The position numbers were made by a program, and so were the translations under genes. A stretch of 64,000 nucleotides of DNA from Enterocloster lavalensis (lineage in GTDB: Bacteria > Bacillota > Clostridia > Lachnospirales > Lachnospiraceae), in assembly GCF_902364025.1 (NCBI RefSeq), contig NZ_CABJCG010000001.1, forward strand, positions 806,001 through 870,000, read 5' to 3'. The notes beneath the pieces are model-generated. The model did no database searches. It was not told the origin of the DNA and saw only the letters and a program-made list of their open reading frames with translations. Shown here piece after piece: positions 53,624 through 62,214 of the stretch; positions within the stretch are counted from its first letter, which is position 1, and each line of letters begins with the position of its first letter.

Positions 53624-54898
53624 TTATCCGAACACCAGACCCGGAAGGAACGTGGACAGCACAGGGCAGAACACGAGAATCAGGGTTACAATGGCCATTA
53701 CCACCAGGAAAGGTGCGCTTCCACGGATCACCTCGCCCATGGAGGAATCGCTGACCTTCATGGATACAAAGAGGCAGAGACCAAAGGGCGGCGTGACAAA
53801 TCCGATCTGAGCCATCATGATGGCGATAATCCCAAAATGATTTAAATCCACCTGGAAATGCTGCAGGATTCCCAGAAGCATGGGCCCCAGGATCATACAC
53901 ACGGTGATCACGTTGGTAAAGCAGCCCACGATCAGGAACAGCAGGCAGAGAACCAGCAGCAGGGCAAAACGGGTGTCGATGGCCCCTACGATCTTGTCAT
54001 AGAGCATGGCCGGCACCTGGGCGGTGGTGAGATACCACACGAAAGCCCGGGCGGTGGCGATGGTGAGGGTCAGAGCCGCCGCGCTGACGCAGGCCTTGCC
54101 GATGATATGGTACATCTGAAGCAGCTTGATCTTCTTGTAGACAAACAGCTCCACCAGAATCACATAGACCAGGGAAATAACCGCGGCCTCCGTGGGCGTG
54201 GCCATGCCGGAGTAGATACCTCCCAGCACGATCACAGGGAACATGACCGCCCAGACGCTCTTTTTGAGCACCCGGATTTTAGTGGCCCGGTCCGCCTTGG
54301 GGGCCCTGGGAATATTCTGGCGCTTGGCGGCGATCATCACCCAGATGCTGAACGCCAGCGTGGTCAGAAGCCCCGGGATAAATCCGGCCGTAAACTGTTC
54401 TCCCACCGAATGCTCCATTGCCACGCTGAGCGTCAGCATGGGCACGCTGGGCGGAATCATCACTCCGAGCGTGCCGCCCACCGTGATAATGCCCACCGCC
54501 AGGGGCTTGGGATAGCCGTTCTCCAAAAGCTTCGGCAGCATCAGGGTTCCCACCGCTACCACAGTCGCCATGCTGGAGCCTGTGATGGCCCCGAAAAAGG
54601 TACAGGCACAGATGGTCGCCACCCCCAGGCCCCCGCAGATATGGCCGAAATACACATTGATGGCGTCCACGATCCGCTGGGAGGTGCTGCCCTTGGCCGC
54701 CAGGTCGCCGGATATGATAAAAAACGGCACGGCCAAAAGAGTAAAGCTGTTCAGGCCCGCAAAAAGCTGCTGGACCAGGATCACCGGATTGTTGCCGGTC
54801 CCCACGATTCCGATGGTCGTGGCGGCGTACACCACAAAGGCGATGGGAACGCCCAGCAGCAACAGGGCAAAAAAGGCTATAAAGACAATACTCAACAT
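53624..54898 (-). CDS. dctM: TRAP transporter large permease (DctM)
   Basis: The 424-residue permease with about 12 helices is the large membrane subunit of a tripartite ATP-independent periplasmic transporter. It has the family patterns LAVPFFIISGDLAAKGSTSQRIVDAINVYFGH and IGFVTPPFGLCLFV. The ATG at 54898 has AGGAGG 9 nt upstream; the frame runs 21 codons further back. It lies 14 nt after dctQ. Confidence 0.95.
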   Translation of the reverse strand: MLSIVFIAFFALLLLGVPIAFVVYAATTIGIVGTGNNPVILVQQLFAGLNSFTLLAVPFFIISGDLAAKGSTSQRIVDAINVYFGHICGGLGVATICACTFFGAITGSSMATVVAVGTLMLPKLLENGYPKPLAVGIITVGGTLGVMIPPSVPMLTLSVAMEHSVGEQFTAGFIPGLLTTLAFSIWVMIAAKRQNIPRAPKADRATKIRVLKKSVWAVMFPVIVLGGIYSGMATPTEAAVISLVYVILVELFVYKKIKLLQMYHIIGKACVSAAALTLTIATARAFVWYLTTAQVPAMLYDKIVGAIDTRFALLLVLCLLFLIVGCFTNVITVCMILGPMLLGILQHFQVDLNHFGIIAIMMAQIGFVTPPFGLCLFVSMKVSDSSMGEVIRGSAPFLVVMAIVTLILVFCPVLSTFLPGLVFG

Positions 54899-54912
54899 GT
54901 TTGCTTCACCTC

Positions 54913-55455
54913 CTACATCTCCTTCCCGTTCATCTGGTCGAACACGGCAGTATGCGCCCATGCCCGCCGGAAGGATTTCCAGCCCTCCACCAGATATCGG
55001 ACCGCCATTGTGGCCAGGAAAAAGCCCACTGGAATCCAGACAACGTACATGGGCATTTTGACGCTCTCAGCCCGGGTTCCGATCTTGACCAGACGCGCCG
55101 TCCAGCTCCAGGCGTAATAGTCGATATAGGCCCAGAACAGCGCGCAGAACCAGTGCACCAGCCCTTTGACGGCATAGGACGCCCGGGCGGGCAGTAGTGT
55201 GTATAAAGTATCCATCACCATGTGGCCGTTTTCGCTGGCCGCCATGCTGGACCCGAGGATGGTGGTGAGCACCACCATGTAGCGGCTGAACTCGTTCAGC
55301 CAGGAAATCCCGCGGATTTTCAGCACAGAGCGCATAATAACCTCTGCAAAGATGAGCAGGCCGATCACCAGCGTCATGGACACGATCACAAAAGTTTCCG
55401 CCTGCTTTATGCGGTTGTAAATCCGCTCCCACAGCGTCTGCCGTTTTTCGTTCAT
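54913..55455 (-). CDS. dctQ: TRAP transporter small permease (DctQ)
   Basis: The 180-residue small membrane subunit has four helices (VIVSMTLVIGLLIFAEVIMRSV, then IRGISWLNEFSRYMVVLTTILGSSMAA, the DctQ-type EFxR motif, and two more). It forms a complex with DctM. Its ATG overlaps the stop of the PrpD gene by 4 nt. It has a sodium or proton driven role in uptake of organic acids. Confidence 0.92.
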   Translation of the reverse strand: MNEKRQTLWERIYNRIKQAETFVIVSMTLVIGLLIFAEVIMRSVLKIRGISWLNEFSRYMVVLTTILGSSMAASENGHMVMDTLYTLLPARASYAVKGLVHWFCALFWAYIDYYAWSWTARLVKIGTRAESVKMPMYVVWIPVGFFLATMAVRYLVEGWKSFRRAWAHTAVFDQMNGKEM

Positions 55456-56861
55456 GATACCTTTCCCCCTTTCCCGGCCGCCAGCGCTGCAATTTCATCA
55501 AGCCGCGGCTCCTGTTCCAGCTCCGCCACCCGCGCTGCCAGCTCCTCTGCGGCCCTTGCCCCCAGCACAGGCTCCGCAAGACGCACAAAATGGCGAATCT
55601 CCTCTTCCATGGAAAAACGGTTGCGCGGGTGCCCCTTGGGATACTGTACGGTCTCGCTGAGGGTCCGCCCGTCCTCCGTGTCCAGCTCCACCGTCACCGT
55701 CGGAAAGCTCCCGGCCTTGAACAGCATAAAATTGTCGTAAGACCCCACCCGCTCCCCACAGTCCCTGATCCTGGTGGTGTACCGGAAAAACGCCTCATCC
55801 TCCCGCTGCTCCTCCAAAAACCAGTGGGACCCCGGTTCGGGGTTGTGAAGGTATGCAGACAGGCAGTAGGGGATGCTGAACTGGGCGTCTAACATCCCGC
55901 GGGTGGACAGGCTGTAATCCTCCATCAGGAACGGTACCGCGGGCGTCACGCGAATCTCGCGCACCTGCTCCGCCGTGATGCCGTAGCGGCGGCAGATCAG
56001 ATCCAGGGCCTCCAGGTGATTCTGAACCCACATATTCGCCGGCCAGTGTTTCAGGTAGGTCTGCATAATGGTATATTCCTCTCCCAGCCCCCGCTCATGC
56101 CAGCTAAAGTCCACCTGGTCGGAGCACAGACTCCAGAAGCCCTTGGGGCCGTCCAGCCCGTCGTAGCAGTTGTAATAGCCCAGCTGCCCCACTCTGGCCG
56201 CCAGCACGCCGTTTTTGGCGCAGAAGCCGTGGGCGTAGTGGTAGATGTCCGACTTGGCCCGCCCGGCCGCATGCTTGGCCACCCTTCCCAGGGCCAGATG
56301 ATAGCTGGCTCCGATGGTCTGGCAAATCTGACCGGAATCCTGATCCATCAGCTTTGCCGCGGGCAGACTGGCCGCAAATATCTGCCAGCTCATCATAGCC
56401 CAGGGCTTTCCCGCCCGGAAATACTCCATAGAGGGCTGGGCCGCCATGGCGATGCGCTGGTACGCCTCATAACCCGCCGTCACCGCGGTCAGATAGTCTT
56501 TTCCGCTTCTTCCCAGGGCCTCCGCCGCCGCAAAGGCCGCAGGGATCACCCCGGCCGAGGGATGTCCGGTCCAGCTGCAATCCTCCCAGTCCAGGATATC
56601 CGAGGTGGTTCCGTTACAGAAAGCCGCCTCCTCCATAGGCGCCCTGAACCGGCAGCCCCACAGGGAAGCCTCCCTGCGCCCGCCCTTTTCCCGCACCAGG
56701 CGGCGGGCCTTCGCGGCCTGCTCCACCCTGAAGGAGGCGAAGCTGGCCGCCATGGTGTGGAGGGTGATTTTTTTAGCCTGCTCCACCACCTGAGGCGGAA
56801 GGGCCTCGTAACGCAGCCCCTCCACGTAATCCGCAATCAATCGGGTATATCGGTTGTCCAT
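55452..56861 (-). CDS. MmgE/PrpD-family protein
   Basis: The 469-residue protein belongs to the family of 2-methylcitrate dehydratase, cis-aconitate decarboxylase and iminodisuccinate epimerase. Signatures: SDILDWEDCSWTGHPSAGVIPAAFAAAEALGRSG and FAASLPAAKLM, with catalytic-type His and Asp residues in HPSAG and DILDWED. The ATG at 56861 follows GGAAGGCGGG. It lies 19 nt after dctP. A dehydratase, decarboxylase or epimerase of the imported acid is likely; no PrpC or PrpB is nearby, so a 2-methylcitrate cycle is not supported. Confidence 0.88.
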   Translation of the reverse strand: MDNRYTRLIADYVEGLRYEALPPQVVEQAKKITLHTMAASFASFRVEQAAKARRLVREKGGRREASLWGCRFRAPMEEAAFCNGTTSDILDWEDCSWTGHPSAGVIPAAFAAAEALGRSGKDYLTAVTAGYEAYQRIAMAAQPSMEYFRAGKPWAMMSWQIFAASLPAAKLMDQDSGQICQTIGASYHLALGRVAKHAAGRAKSDIYHYAHGFCAKNGVLAARVGQLGYYNCYDGLDGPKGFWSLCSDQVDFSWHERGLGEEYTIMQTYLKHWPANMWVQNHLEALDLICRRYGITAEQVREIRVTPAVPFLMEDYSLSTRGMLDAQFSIPYCLSAYLHNPEPGSHWFLEEQREDEAFFRYTTRIRDCGERVGSYDNFMLFKAGSFPTVTVELDTEDGRTLSETVQYPKGHPRNRFSMEEEIRHFVRLAEPVLGARAAEELAARVAELEQEPRLDEIAALAAGKGGKVS

Positions 56862-56880
56862 AGGTTGTCCCGCCTTCCGA

Positions 56881-58041
56881 TCAGAGTCCCAGGTCTGCAA
56901 TCGCCTTTTCACGCACCTCGTTGAAATAGTCGTAGAATTCCTCACCGACCTCTCCCCTGTACTTCTCCCACACCGGCTGCGTGGCATTCAGGAACGAATC
57001 CCGTTCCTCCTTGGTCAGGTCGCTGTTTCGGATCAGCTCCACGCCCTTTTCCTCCACCTGCTCGGCGAAGCCGTCCGCCATCTTCTTGACGAACTCGTAG
57101 CTGACGTCCCCCGCTTCCCGTCCGGCCCTCAGGAAAATCTCCTTCTCCTGGTCCGTGAGCTTATTCCAGGTGCCGTTGGACACCAGAATCGCCATGGAAC
57201 CCGTCATTGCGTTGATCTGCGTGGAATACTTCTCAACCTCAAAATACTTTTGGTCCAATACATAATTCAGAGCCGTGTCCTCCCCGTCCACAACTCCCTG
57301 CTGCAGTGCGGAGTACAGCTCGTCCGCAGCCACGGTCACCGTGGAGGCCCCCAGGCAGTTGCCGAACACATCCGTGTAAATATCTCCGGCCATCACCCGG
57401 AAGGTCAGCCCCTTGAAGTCTTCCGCACTGCGGATGGGCCGTTTGTTGTTCTGGCAGCCCCGATAACCGGAGGTGTGATAACCGATGAGCATGGCCATGT
57501 CGTTCTTCTGGACGATCTCCTGGGTTTTCTCAATAAAACCGTCGGTGTTCACGGTGCCCCAGAAGCTTTCCAGAGACGGGAACGCAAATGGCAGGGAGAA
57601 GGCGGAAAATTCCGGCCACACGTTGGACATCACGTTGGTTGTGATGATGCCCATGTCCAGCGAATCCGAGAGCACCTGGTCCAGAAGGGAGCTCTCGCTG
57701 CCCAGCTGGGACGCCGGATAATACTCGAAGGTAATCATTCCGTTGGTCTCCTTTTCGATGGTATCCATCACGTGTTTGGACGGATAATGCATCGAATCGT
57801 TCTCGCGGCCGCTGCCGACGGAACCATATTTCAGAACCAGCGGCTCCGTGCGTCCCCCGGGATTCTCCTGAGAAGCGCCGTTCTGGGCCTGGGCCTGCGT
57901 CTCTCCTCCGCCCTGAGACTGAGCCTGAGTCTCCTTCCCCTCCGGGGCCTTTGACGGCTCGGCGGCCTTACTCCCGCAGCCGGACACCAGAATCATGGCC
58001 GCGGCCAACAACAGTGCTGTCATTTTCTTGGTACGTTTCAT
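56881..58041 (-). CDS. dctP: TRAP transporter substrate-binding lipoprotein (DctP)
   Basis: The 386-residue lipoprotein has signal AAAMILVSGC and an acylated Cys at about residue 22, a Gln/Gly/Ser-rich linker of 45 residues, then a DctP-type binding domain (FKGLTFRVMAGDIYTDVFGNCLGASTVTVAADELYSALQQGVVDGED, with the substrate-binding Arg in LTFRVM). Arg in that position holds a carboxylate in known members, so the ligand is probably an acid. The ribosome site is GGAGG. It is the second gene of the operon. Confidence 0.93.
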   Translation of the reverse strand: MKRTKKMTALLLAAAMILVSGCGSKAAEPSKAPEGKETQAQSQGGGETQAQAQNGASQENPGGRTEPLVLKYGSVGSGRENDSMHYPSKHVMDTIEKETNGMITFEYYPASQLGSESSLLDQVLSDSLDMGIITTNVMSNVWPEFSAFSLPFAFPSLESFWGTVNTDGFIEKTQEIVQKNDMAMLIGYHTSGYRGCQNNKRPIRSAEDFKGLTFRVMAGDIYTDVFGNCLGASTVTVAADELYSALQQGVVDGEDTALNYVLDQKYFEVEKYSTQINAMTGSMAILVSNGTWNKLTDQEKEIFLRAGREAGDVSYEFVKKMADGFAEQVEEKGVELIRNSDLTKEERDSFLNATQPVWEKYRGEVGEEFYDYFNEVREKAIADLGL

Positions 58042-58073
58042 ACTTGTCCTCCTCCATTTTATCCTTTGTGTGT

Positions 58074-59156
58074 TTACAGTGCGTTTTCCCTTGTCATATC
58101 TTCAGGATAAATCACAGTCCCCCGCGCGGCCGACCGGTAAGCCGCTTCCACCGCTTCCAGGGCCAGCAGACCATCTATTCCCCTCATGCCCGGGTCCGCC
58201 TCCGCCCCCCTGCGGCAGCAGTCCAGAAAATGCGTGATCTCGGCCACGTAGCCAATATTGTACTTCTCGTCCACAGCCGGCCTGCTCCATCCCACCGTGG
58301 TCTCAGCCTTCTCAACCGCGTAGCTCACCCCCGGAAGGCTGAAGCAGCGGATGGGGCTGGAAAATGTGAGGTCAATGTGAAGACAGCCCTCTGTGCCGTA
58401 GAGGTCGATGTAATCCTCCATTCCCCCGTATGTCACAAAATTGCTCTCCACCACCGCAGCGGCTCCGTTCTCAAACCGCATGGAGGCCACCGCCCAGTCC
58501 TCGCCTCCCATATCCTTGTGCAGCAGATTTTCCGCTCCTCCGCCGGAGGTCGCAGCCATGATCTGTGTCCATTTGTTTTCATTCAATGCCATGGCCAGGC
58601 CGATGGGATGGATGGCCATGTGCAGCAGCACCCCGCCCCCGCAGTGATCCAGGTTCTTCACATAAGGGCTGTGGGAACCGCTGTGGCTTTCCCTGGCTCT
58701 GAGGTACAAAAGCTTCCCGATGGCCCCTTCCCGGACAATCTCCATAGCCCTGCGGATAGCGGGGGCGTAGATCCAGTCCTCCGCGTAATAGATATGCCGG
58801 CCCGTTTTTCCCGCAGTCTCCACCATTTCCCGGGCCGCCTCGCAGCTGACCGCCAGCGGCTTTTCACAGACCACGTCCCGCCCCTTTCCAAGCGCCAGGA
58901 CAGCCGCGTCCCGGTGCAGGAAATTCGGCAGGCAGATATCCACCAGATCGCAGTCCACCTCTTCCAGCGCCTCCGCGAAATCCCCGCAGATGCGGCAGTC
59001 CTTCAGCTGATACCGTTCAGCCAATTCCTTGGCGGCCTGCGTATTCCGGTCCGCAATGGCTACAATCTCTGCCGTTTCCCCGTTTCTCACGTATCCCTCC
59101 ATGTGTAGATCCGCGCTGAAAGCGGCCCCCAGCAGCAACACCCTGATTTTTTTCAT
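58074..59156 (-). CDS. Gfo/Idh/MocA-family NAD(P)-dependent oxidoreductase
   Basis: The 360-residue dehydrogenase has an N-terminal Rossmann domain (MKKIRVLLLGAAFSADLHMEGY; the glycine motif is loosely kept) with the family CEKPLAVSCEAAREM and a C-terminal domain holding GGGVLLHMAIHPIG. Members oxidise sugars, inositols or sugar acids. It is the first gene of the TRAP/molybdoenzyme operon, so it probably acts early in the catabolism of the imported compound. The ribosome site GAGGGGAGGG is very strong. Confidence 0.9.
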   Translation of the reverse strand: MKKIRVLLLGAAFSADLHMEGYVRNGETAEIVAIADRNTQAAKELAERYQLKDCRICGDFAEALEEVDCDLVDICLPNFLHRDAAVLALGKGRDVVCEKPLAVSCEAAREMVETAGKTGRHIYYAEDWIYAPAIRRAMEIVREGAIGKLLYLRARESHSGSHSPYVKNLDHCGGGVLLHMAIHPIGLAMALNENKWTQIMAATSGGGAENLLHKDMGGEDWAVASMRFENGAAAVVESNFVTYGGMEDYIDLYGTEGCLHIDLTFSSPIRCFSLPGVSYAVEKAETTVGWSRPAVDEKYNIGYVAEITHFLDCCRRGAEADPGMRGIDGLLALEAVEAAYRSAARGTVIYPEDMTRENAL

Positions 59157-59236
59157 GAAACCCTCCCCTCTCCTGTTACAATGTTGTGATCATGAAATGA
59201 CTGGCACAGGTTTTTCTGTGATTTTTAAAAAAACTA

Positions 59237-59252
59237 TAGAAAACGTTTTCTA
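59237..59252. promoter_or_regulatory. LacI-type operator, perfect 16-bp palindrome
   Basis: TAGAAAACGTTTTCTA is a perfect palindrome of the size and central CG that LacI-family repressors bind. On the minus strand it lies just past the expected start (near 59258), that is about +6 to +21, so a bound repressor would block the operon promoter. The closest candidate repressor is the divergent LacI gene at 59457. Confidence 0.8.
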
Positions 59253-59264
59253 CCAGATATTTTC

Positions 59265-59293
59265 ATTATAATTTCCCTTTTATTCTTTGTCAA
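59265..59293 (-). promoter_or_regulatory. Consensus promoter of the Gfo/Idh-TRAP-molybdoenzyme operon
   Basis: On the minus strand TTGACA (59288-59293), 17 nt, TATAAT (59265-59270). It is a perfect vegetative promoter, with a leader of about 100 nt to the ATG at 59156. Strong promoters combined with an operator at the start are typical of tightly repressed catabolic operons. Confidence 0.85.
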
Positions 59294-59335
59294 GTCTTAT
59301 GTATAAAGATTTTATCTCTAAAATTTTCTTTTTAA

Positions 59336-59383
59336 TTTCTACTATTATTTTCTATATTTTTCTATTTATTTTCTATTTTTCTA
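59336..59383 (+). repeat. Five TTTCTA repeats upstream of the LacI gene
   Basis: TTTCTA occurs at 59336, 59349, 59359, 59370 and 59378, spaced about 8-13 nt, i.e. near one helical turn, directly upstream of the lacI -35 box. TTTTCTA is also the half-site of the operator at 59237-59252. This could bend DNA or give weak half-sites; it may also be simple AT bias. Confidence 0.5.
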
Positions 59384-59412
59384 TTGATTTTCCAGGGGAG
59401 GGGTATTATGAT
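59384..59412 (+). promoter_or_regulatory. Promoter of the LacI-family gene
   Basis: TTGATT (59384-59389), 17 nt, TATGAT (59407-59412), followed by a leader of about 40 nt and GAAGGAG before the ATG at 59457. Confidence 0.6.
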
Positions 59413-59456
59413 AAGACTATATTTGAAGATCGAATTTTCTTGAAGGAGAATATTTC

Positions 59457-60515
59457 ATGACCAACAACACCTCCAATGTTACCATCGGCGATGTGGCCAA
59501 AGCTGCGGGGACCTCCATCTCCACTGTCTCCCGCGTGCTGAGCGGCAGCGACTATCCCGTCAGCGCCGCCAAACGGGAGCGCGTGCTGCAGGCCGCGTCC
59601 AGCCTGGGCTATGAGACCAACCTGCTGGGCCGTATGCTGAAGACCAACACCAATCCCTACGTGGGCGTGATTATACCGTCCTTTCAGAACCCATTTTACA
59701 CGCAGCTGATCATCGGCATCGAGAAAGAAGCCATGGCGAACAACTACTTTCCCCTGATCTTCAGCTCTCAGAGAAGCCCGGCGATCGAACGCAGCCTGAT
59801 CAAAAACCTGATCAAGAGCAGGGTAAAGGGGCTGATGATATCCTCCATCGACGATTCGCCAGCCGCGGTAGATCATTTTCTATCTACCGGTGGCAGAGTC
59901 TGCCTGTTCGAGTCCAACTATGCAGAAACAGAGAAGGTGATAAACGCCAAGACGGACATGCTGACCGCCGGGCGGGCGGCGGCCGAGTACCTGATTTCCC
60001 AGGGCCACCGCTCCATCGCCTTTTTGAGCACGCCGTTTAACCGCGCCACCAGGCGGATGACTCTGGACGGGTATAAACTGGCTCTGGCGGACAAGGGGAT
60101 TCCATTTTCGGACGACGACGTGATCACCGTGCCCTATGAATTCGATGCGGATTCCGGCCTGTACGAGATGGAGGCCGGACGGAAGCTGGCGGACCGCTTC
60201 CTGGAAGTGTGGCGTGAGCGCAGGTTCACCGCCATCATGGCTATCAACGACCTGATCGCCTACGGCATCATCCAAAGGCTCCAGGAGAGCGGCGTCAGCA
60301 TCCCGGACCAGGTTTCCATCATCTCCTTTGACAACATCCCCTACTCCGCCCTCATCAACCCGCCGCTCACCACCATGGACATGCCCGCCAGACTGCTGGG
60401 CCAGCGGGCCTGCCACATCCTGGTGGACTCCATGGCCAAGGACGAGGACCACAACGGCATCACCCTGTCCGTAGGCGCGGAGCTGGTGGTGCGCAGCTCC
60501 GTCAGAACAATTTAG
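59457..60515 (+). CDS. LacI-family transcription regulator
   Basis: The 352-residue repressor has an N-terminal helix-turn-helix (VTIGDVAKAAGTSISTVSRVLSG), the hinge and a periplasmic-binding-type ligand domain (YVGVIIPSFQNPFYTQLIIGIEKEA, AIMAINDLIAYGIIQRLQESGVSIPDQVSIISFDNI). Its divergent position to the Gfo/Idh-TRAP operon and the palindrome there indicate that it represses that operon, with a sugar or sugar-acid derivative as inducer (inference). A GAAGGAG site precedes the ATG. Confidence 0.93.
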   Translation: MTNNTSNVTIGDVAKAAGTSISTVSRVLSGSDYPVSAAKRERVLQAASSLGYETNLLGRMLKTNTNPYVGVIIPSFQNPFYTQLIIGIEKEAMANNYFPLIFSSQRSPAIERSLIKNLIKSRVKGLMISSIDDSPAAVDHFLSTGGRVCLFESNYAETEKVINAKTDMLTAGRAAAEYLISQGHRSIAFLSTPFNRATRRMTLDGYKLALADKGIPFSDDDVITVPYEFDADSGLYEMEAGRKLADRFLEVWRERRFTAIMAINDLIAYGIIQRLQESGVSIPDQVSIISFDNIPYSALINPPLTTMDMPARLLGQRACHILVDSMAKDEDHNGITLSVGAELVVRSSVRTI

Positions 60516-60545
60516 ATTCCGGCCGCTTTTCGGCCGCCCAGGCGC

Positions 60546-60585
60546 AAAAATGCCGCCGGCTCGCTCAAACGCGCACCGGCGGCAT
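60546..60585 (-). terminator. Terminator of the YhcH-family gene
   Basis: ATGCCGCCGG (60550-60559) pairs perfectly with CCGGCGGCAT (60576-60585); on the minus strand TTTTT follows (60546-60550). It lies between convergent genes; the lacI side also has a short CGGCCG-CTTTT-CGGCCG stem just past the stop at 60515. Confidence 0.8.
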
Positions 60586-60597
60586 ATCCTATGTTCC

Positions 60598-61062
60598 TTA
60601 ATCCTCTTTAATTTTAACGATCACTTTCTTGATCGGAGCCGGCTGGCCGTTCATGGCCTTTGGCTTATGTGCATCCCATGGATTGAAAATCAGATACTGG
60701 TCGGGGCCTGCCACAATCTGAAGGCCGGGAGTGGAATTCTCAAAGAACACCACATCCTTGTCCGGATTGTAGGGAGTTTTCACCGTCATCTCGTGAACCG
60801 GCGCGTAGGTCATGATCTCGCTGCCTTCGATCACGTACTGGATGTCGGTGTAATGCTCATGAGCCTCATACTTGGCCTCGTCCCAGGGAATCGTGGTGTA
60901 AGCGGTCACGTTGGCGTAAACGTCCTTGCCGTCGATCTCGTACTTGCCCGGCTCCAGTGCCTTTAAGTCGGTATTCTGCAAAAACGCAACCGCCTTGGCA
61001 TATCTGCCTTCGATTCCTAAGTTCTTGTAAAAATCCAGGTTCTTCTTCTCATCAAAAATCAT
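60598..61062 (-). CDS. YhcH/YjgK/YiaL-family protein
   Basis: The 154-residue cupin-like protein of the YhcH/YjgK/YiaL (EbgC) family has conserved features HEHYTDIQYVIEGSE and FNPWDAHKPK, with His and Glu residues that can hold a metal. Members are linked to sugar anomerisation or isomerisation and are often next to sialic acid or other sugar genes. The ATG at 61062 has AAGGAG upstream. It is not cotranscribed with the LacI gene (convergent). Confidence 0.88.
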   Translation of the reverse strand: MIFDEKKNLDFYKNLGIEGRYAKAVAFLQNTDLKALEPGKYEIDGKDVYANVTAYTTIPWDEAKYEAHEHYTDIQYVIEGSEIMTYAPVHEMTVKTPYNPDKDVVFFENSTPGLQIVAGPDQYLIFNPWDAHKPKAMNGQPAPIKKVIVKIKED

Positions 61063-61198
61063 CGTCCCAATTCTCCTTTATCCCATGTGCCCGAAAACAT
61101 TTTCCCGCCCCGGACCACATCTAGTATACACCCAAACCACGGACAAACTCAATCCCCGGATTCAAAAAATCACGTTCCCACATTAATATAGAGGGACA

Positions 61199-62083
61199 CT
61201 ATTTAAAAAATTCGTGGCCGTCATGGGCGAACAGATAGTCCAGGTGGCGGTCAAACCACGAGGCTGCGCTGCCCGAACCCTTGCGGTTCATAAAAAACAG
61301 GGCTCCCTGGGAGTAATCCTCTCCGTCCAGGGCACGGTTCACACACTCGATGGTCTCCGCCGTCACCTTCACGGAATTGATGCTCCCGTTGGATACCGGC
61401 TGGAACTGGGATGGGGCATAGACCACCTCGGTCACGCTGTCCGGAAATTCGTCCGACAGCACCCGGTTGATGATCACATCTGCCACCAGTATTTTTCCGC
61501 GCGCATCGCAGATTCCGGCTTCGGCCTGGACAATGCGCAGCAGTACCTGGTAATCTTCCTCCGTGTACTTGATGCGCCTGGCCGCTCTGCGCTTCTCTTC
61601 CGCCTCACGCTTTGCCGCCTCCGCCTTCTTTTTTGCTTCCTCCGCTTCTCTGCGCGCTCTCTCTTCTTGCTGCTGCTTTAAAATCTGTTTTTTGAGGGCT
61701 TCGATCTCCGCCTGGGCGGCTCTCTCCTCCTCCTGCTTTTGTCGGACGCTCTGCACAAGCAGGTCGCCAACTAATTGCTGTCCGACACTACCCGCGTCTG
61801 TGAGTCCGATTTGTATTTTTGCTTCTGTGCTACCTGTGATTCCCTGGTCCGCAGGTTCTTCCTCTGCTTCCGCTTCGCTGTCACCGTTTTCTTCTATAAC
61901 AGGGGCCGCCATGGCGTTTTTACCGCTGCCGCCAAATCCATTGGCTGAAAAAGAGATCACGGCTACCACCATAACTCCGGTGACGATCACGGAGGAGGAG
62001 CGGTACATCTGTTTGGTCACCTTAACTGCAAGGGACTTCACAAACAGAAATACGGACTCAAAGAATGAACGCAATATCAGCAT
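61199..62083 (-). CDS. SleB-type cell-wall hydrolase
   Basis: The 294-residue protein has an N-terminal membrane segment (SSSVIVTGVMVVAVISFSANGF) with a possible signal cleavage after AMAA, an acidic linker, a long coiled-coil rich in Glu/Ala/Arg/Lys (about residues 115-168) and a C-terminal Hydrolase_2 (SleB) domain (LLRIVQAEAGICDARGKILVADVIINRV, VVYAPSQFQPV) with the catalytic Glu in the QAEAG motif. It should cut peptidoglycan, possibly in sporulation, germination or division. The ATG at 62083 has GAGGAG; a promoter lies about 100 nt upstream. Confidence 0.9.
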   Translation of the reverse strand: MLILRSFFESVFLFVKSLAVKVTKQMYRSSSVIVTGVMVVAVISFSANGFGGSGKNAMAAPVIEENGDSEAEAEEEPADQGITGSTEAKIQIGLTDAGSVGQQLVGDLLVQSVRQKQEEERAAQAEIEALKKQILKQQQEERARREAEEAKKKAEAAKREAEEKRRAARRIKYTEEDYQVLLRIVQAEAGICDARGKILVADVIINRVLSDEFPDSVTEVVYAPSQFQPVSNGSINSVKVTAETIECVNRALDGEDYSQGALFFMNRKGSGSAASWFDRHLDYLFAHDGHEFFK

Positions 62084-62184
62084 ACATACTCCTCTTTCCT
62101 GAAAGTCGAAATTTCTTATTTATCGCTTTCCTTAATTGTGGGCTTTCTCCCACTTTTACCTCATTTTCCGGGGATGTATGGGTA

Positions 62185-62214
62185 ATTATATGGGATTTGA
62201 TCCCGTGCTGTCAA
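62185..62214 (-). promoter_or_regulatory. Promoter of the SleB-type hydrolase with a spacer palindrome
   Basis: On the minus strand TTGACA (62209-62214), 18 nt, TATAAT (62185-62190). The spacer holds GGGAT-TTG-ATCCC (62192-62204), a palindrome that could be an operator. Confidence 0.7.

Noticed and set aside
53858..55117. 419-codon plus-strand open frame over the TRAP permease genes
   Set aside because: Low-complexity His/Gln/Gly/Asp composition typical of the antisense of membrane protein genes.
55452..56861. Methylcitrate cycle dehydratase PrpD
   Set aside because: No methylcitrate synthase or lyase gene is near; the family has several other activities and the context is a TRAP/sugar-acid operon.
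59237..59252. Catabolite-responsive (CcpA) site
   Set aside because: The palindrome resembles cre sites only in general LacI-family form; its symmetry and position next to a divergent LacI gene favour the local regulator, although CcpA binding is not excluded.
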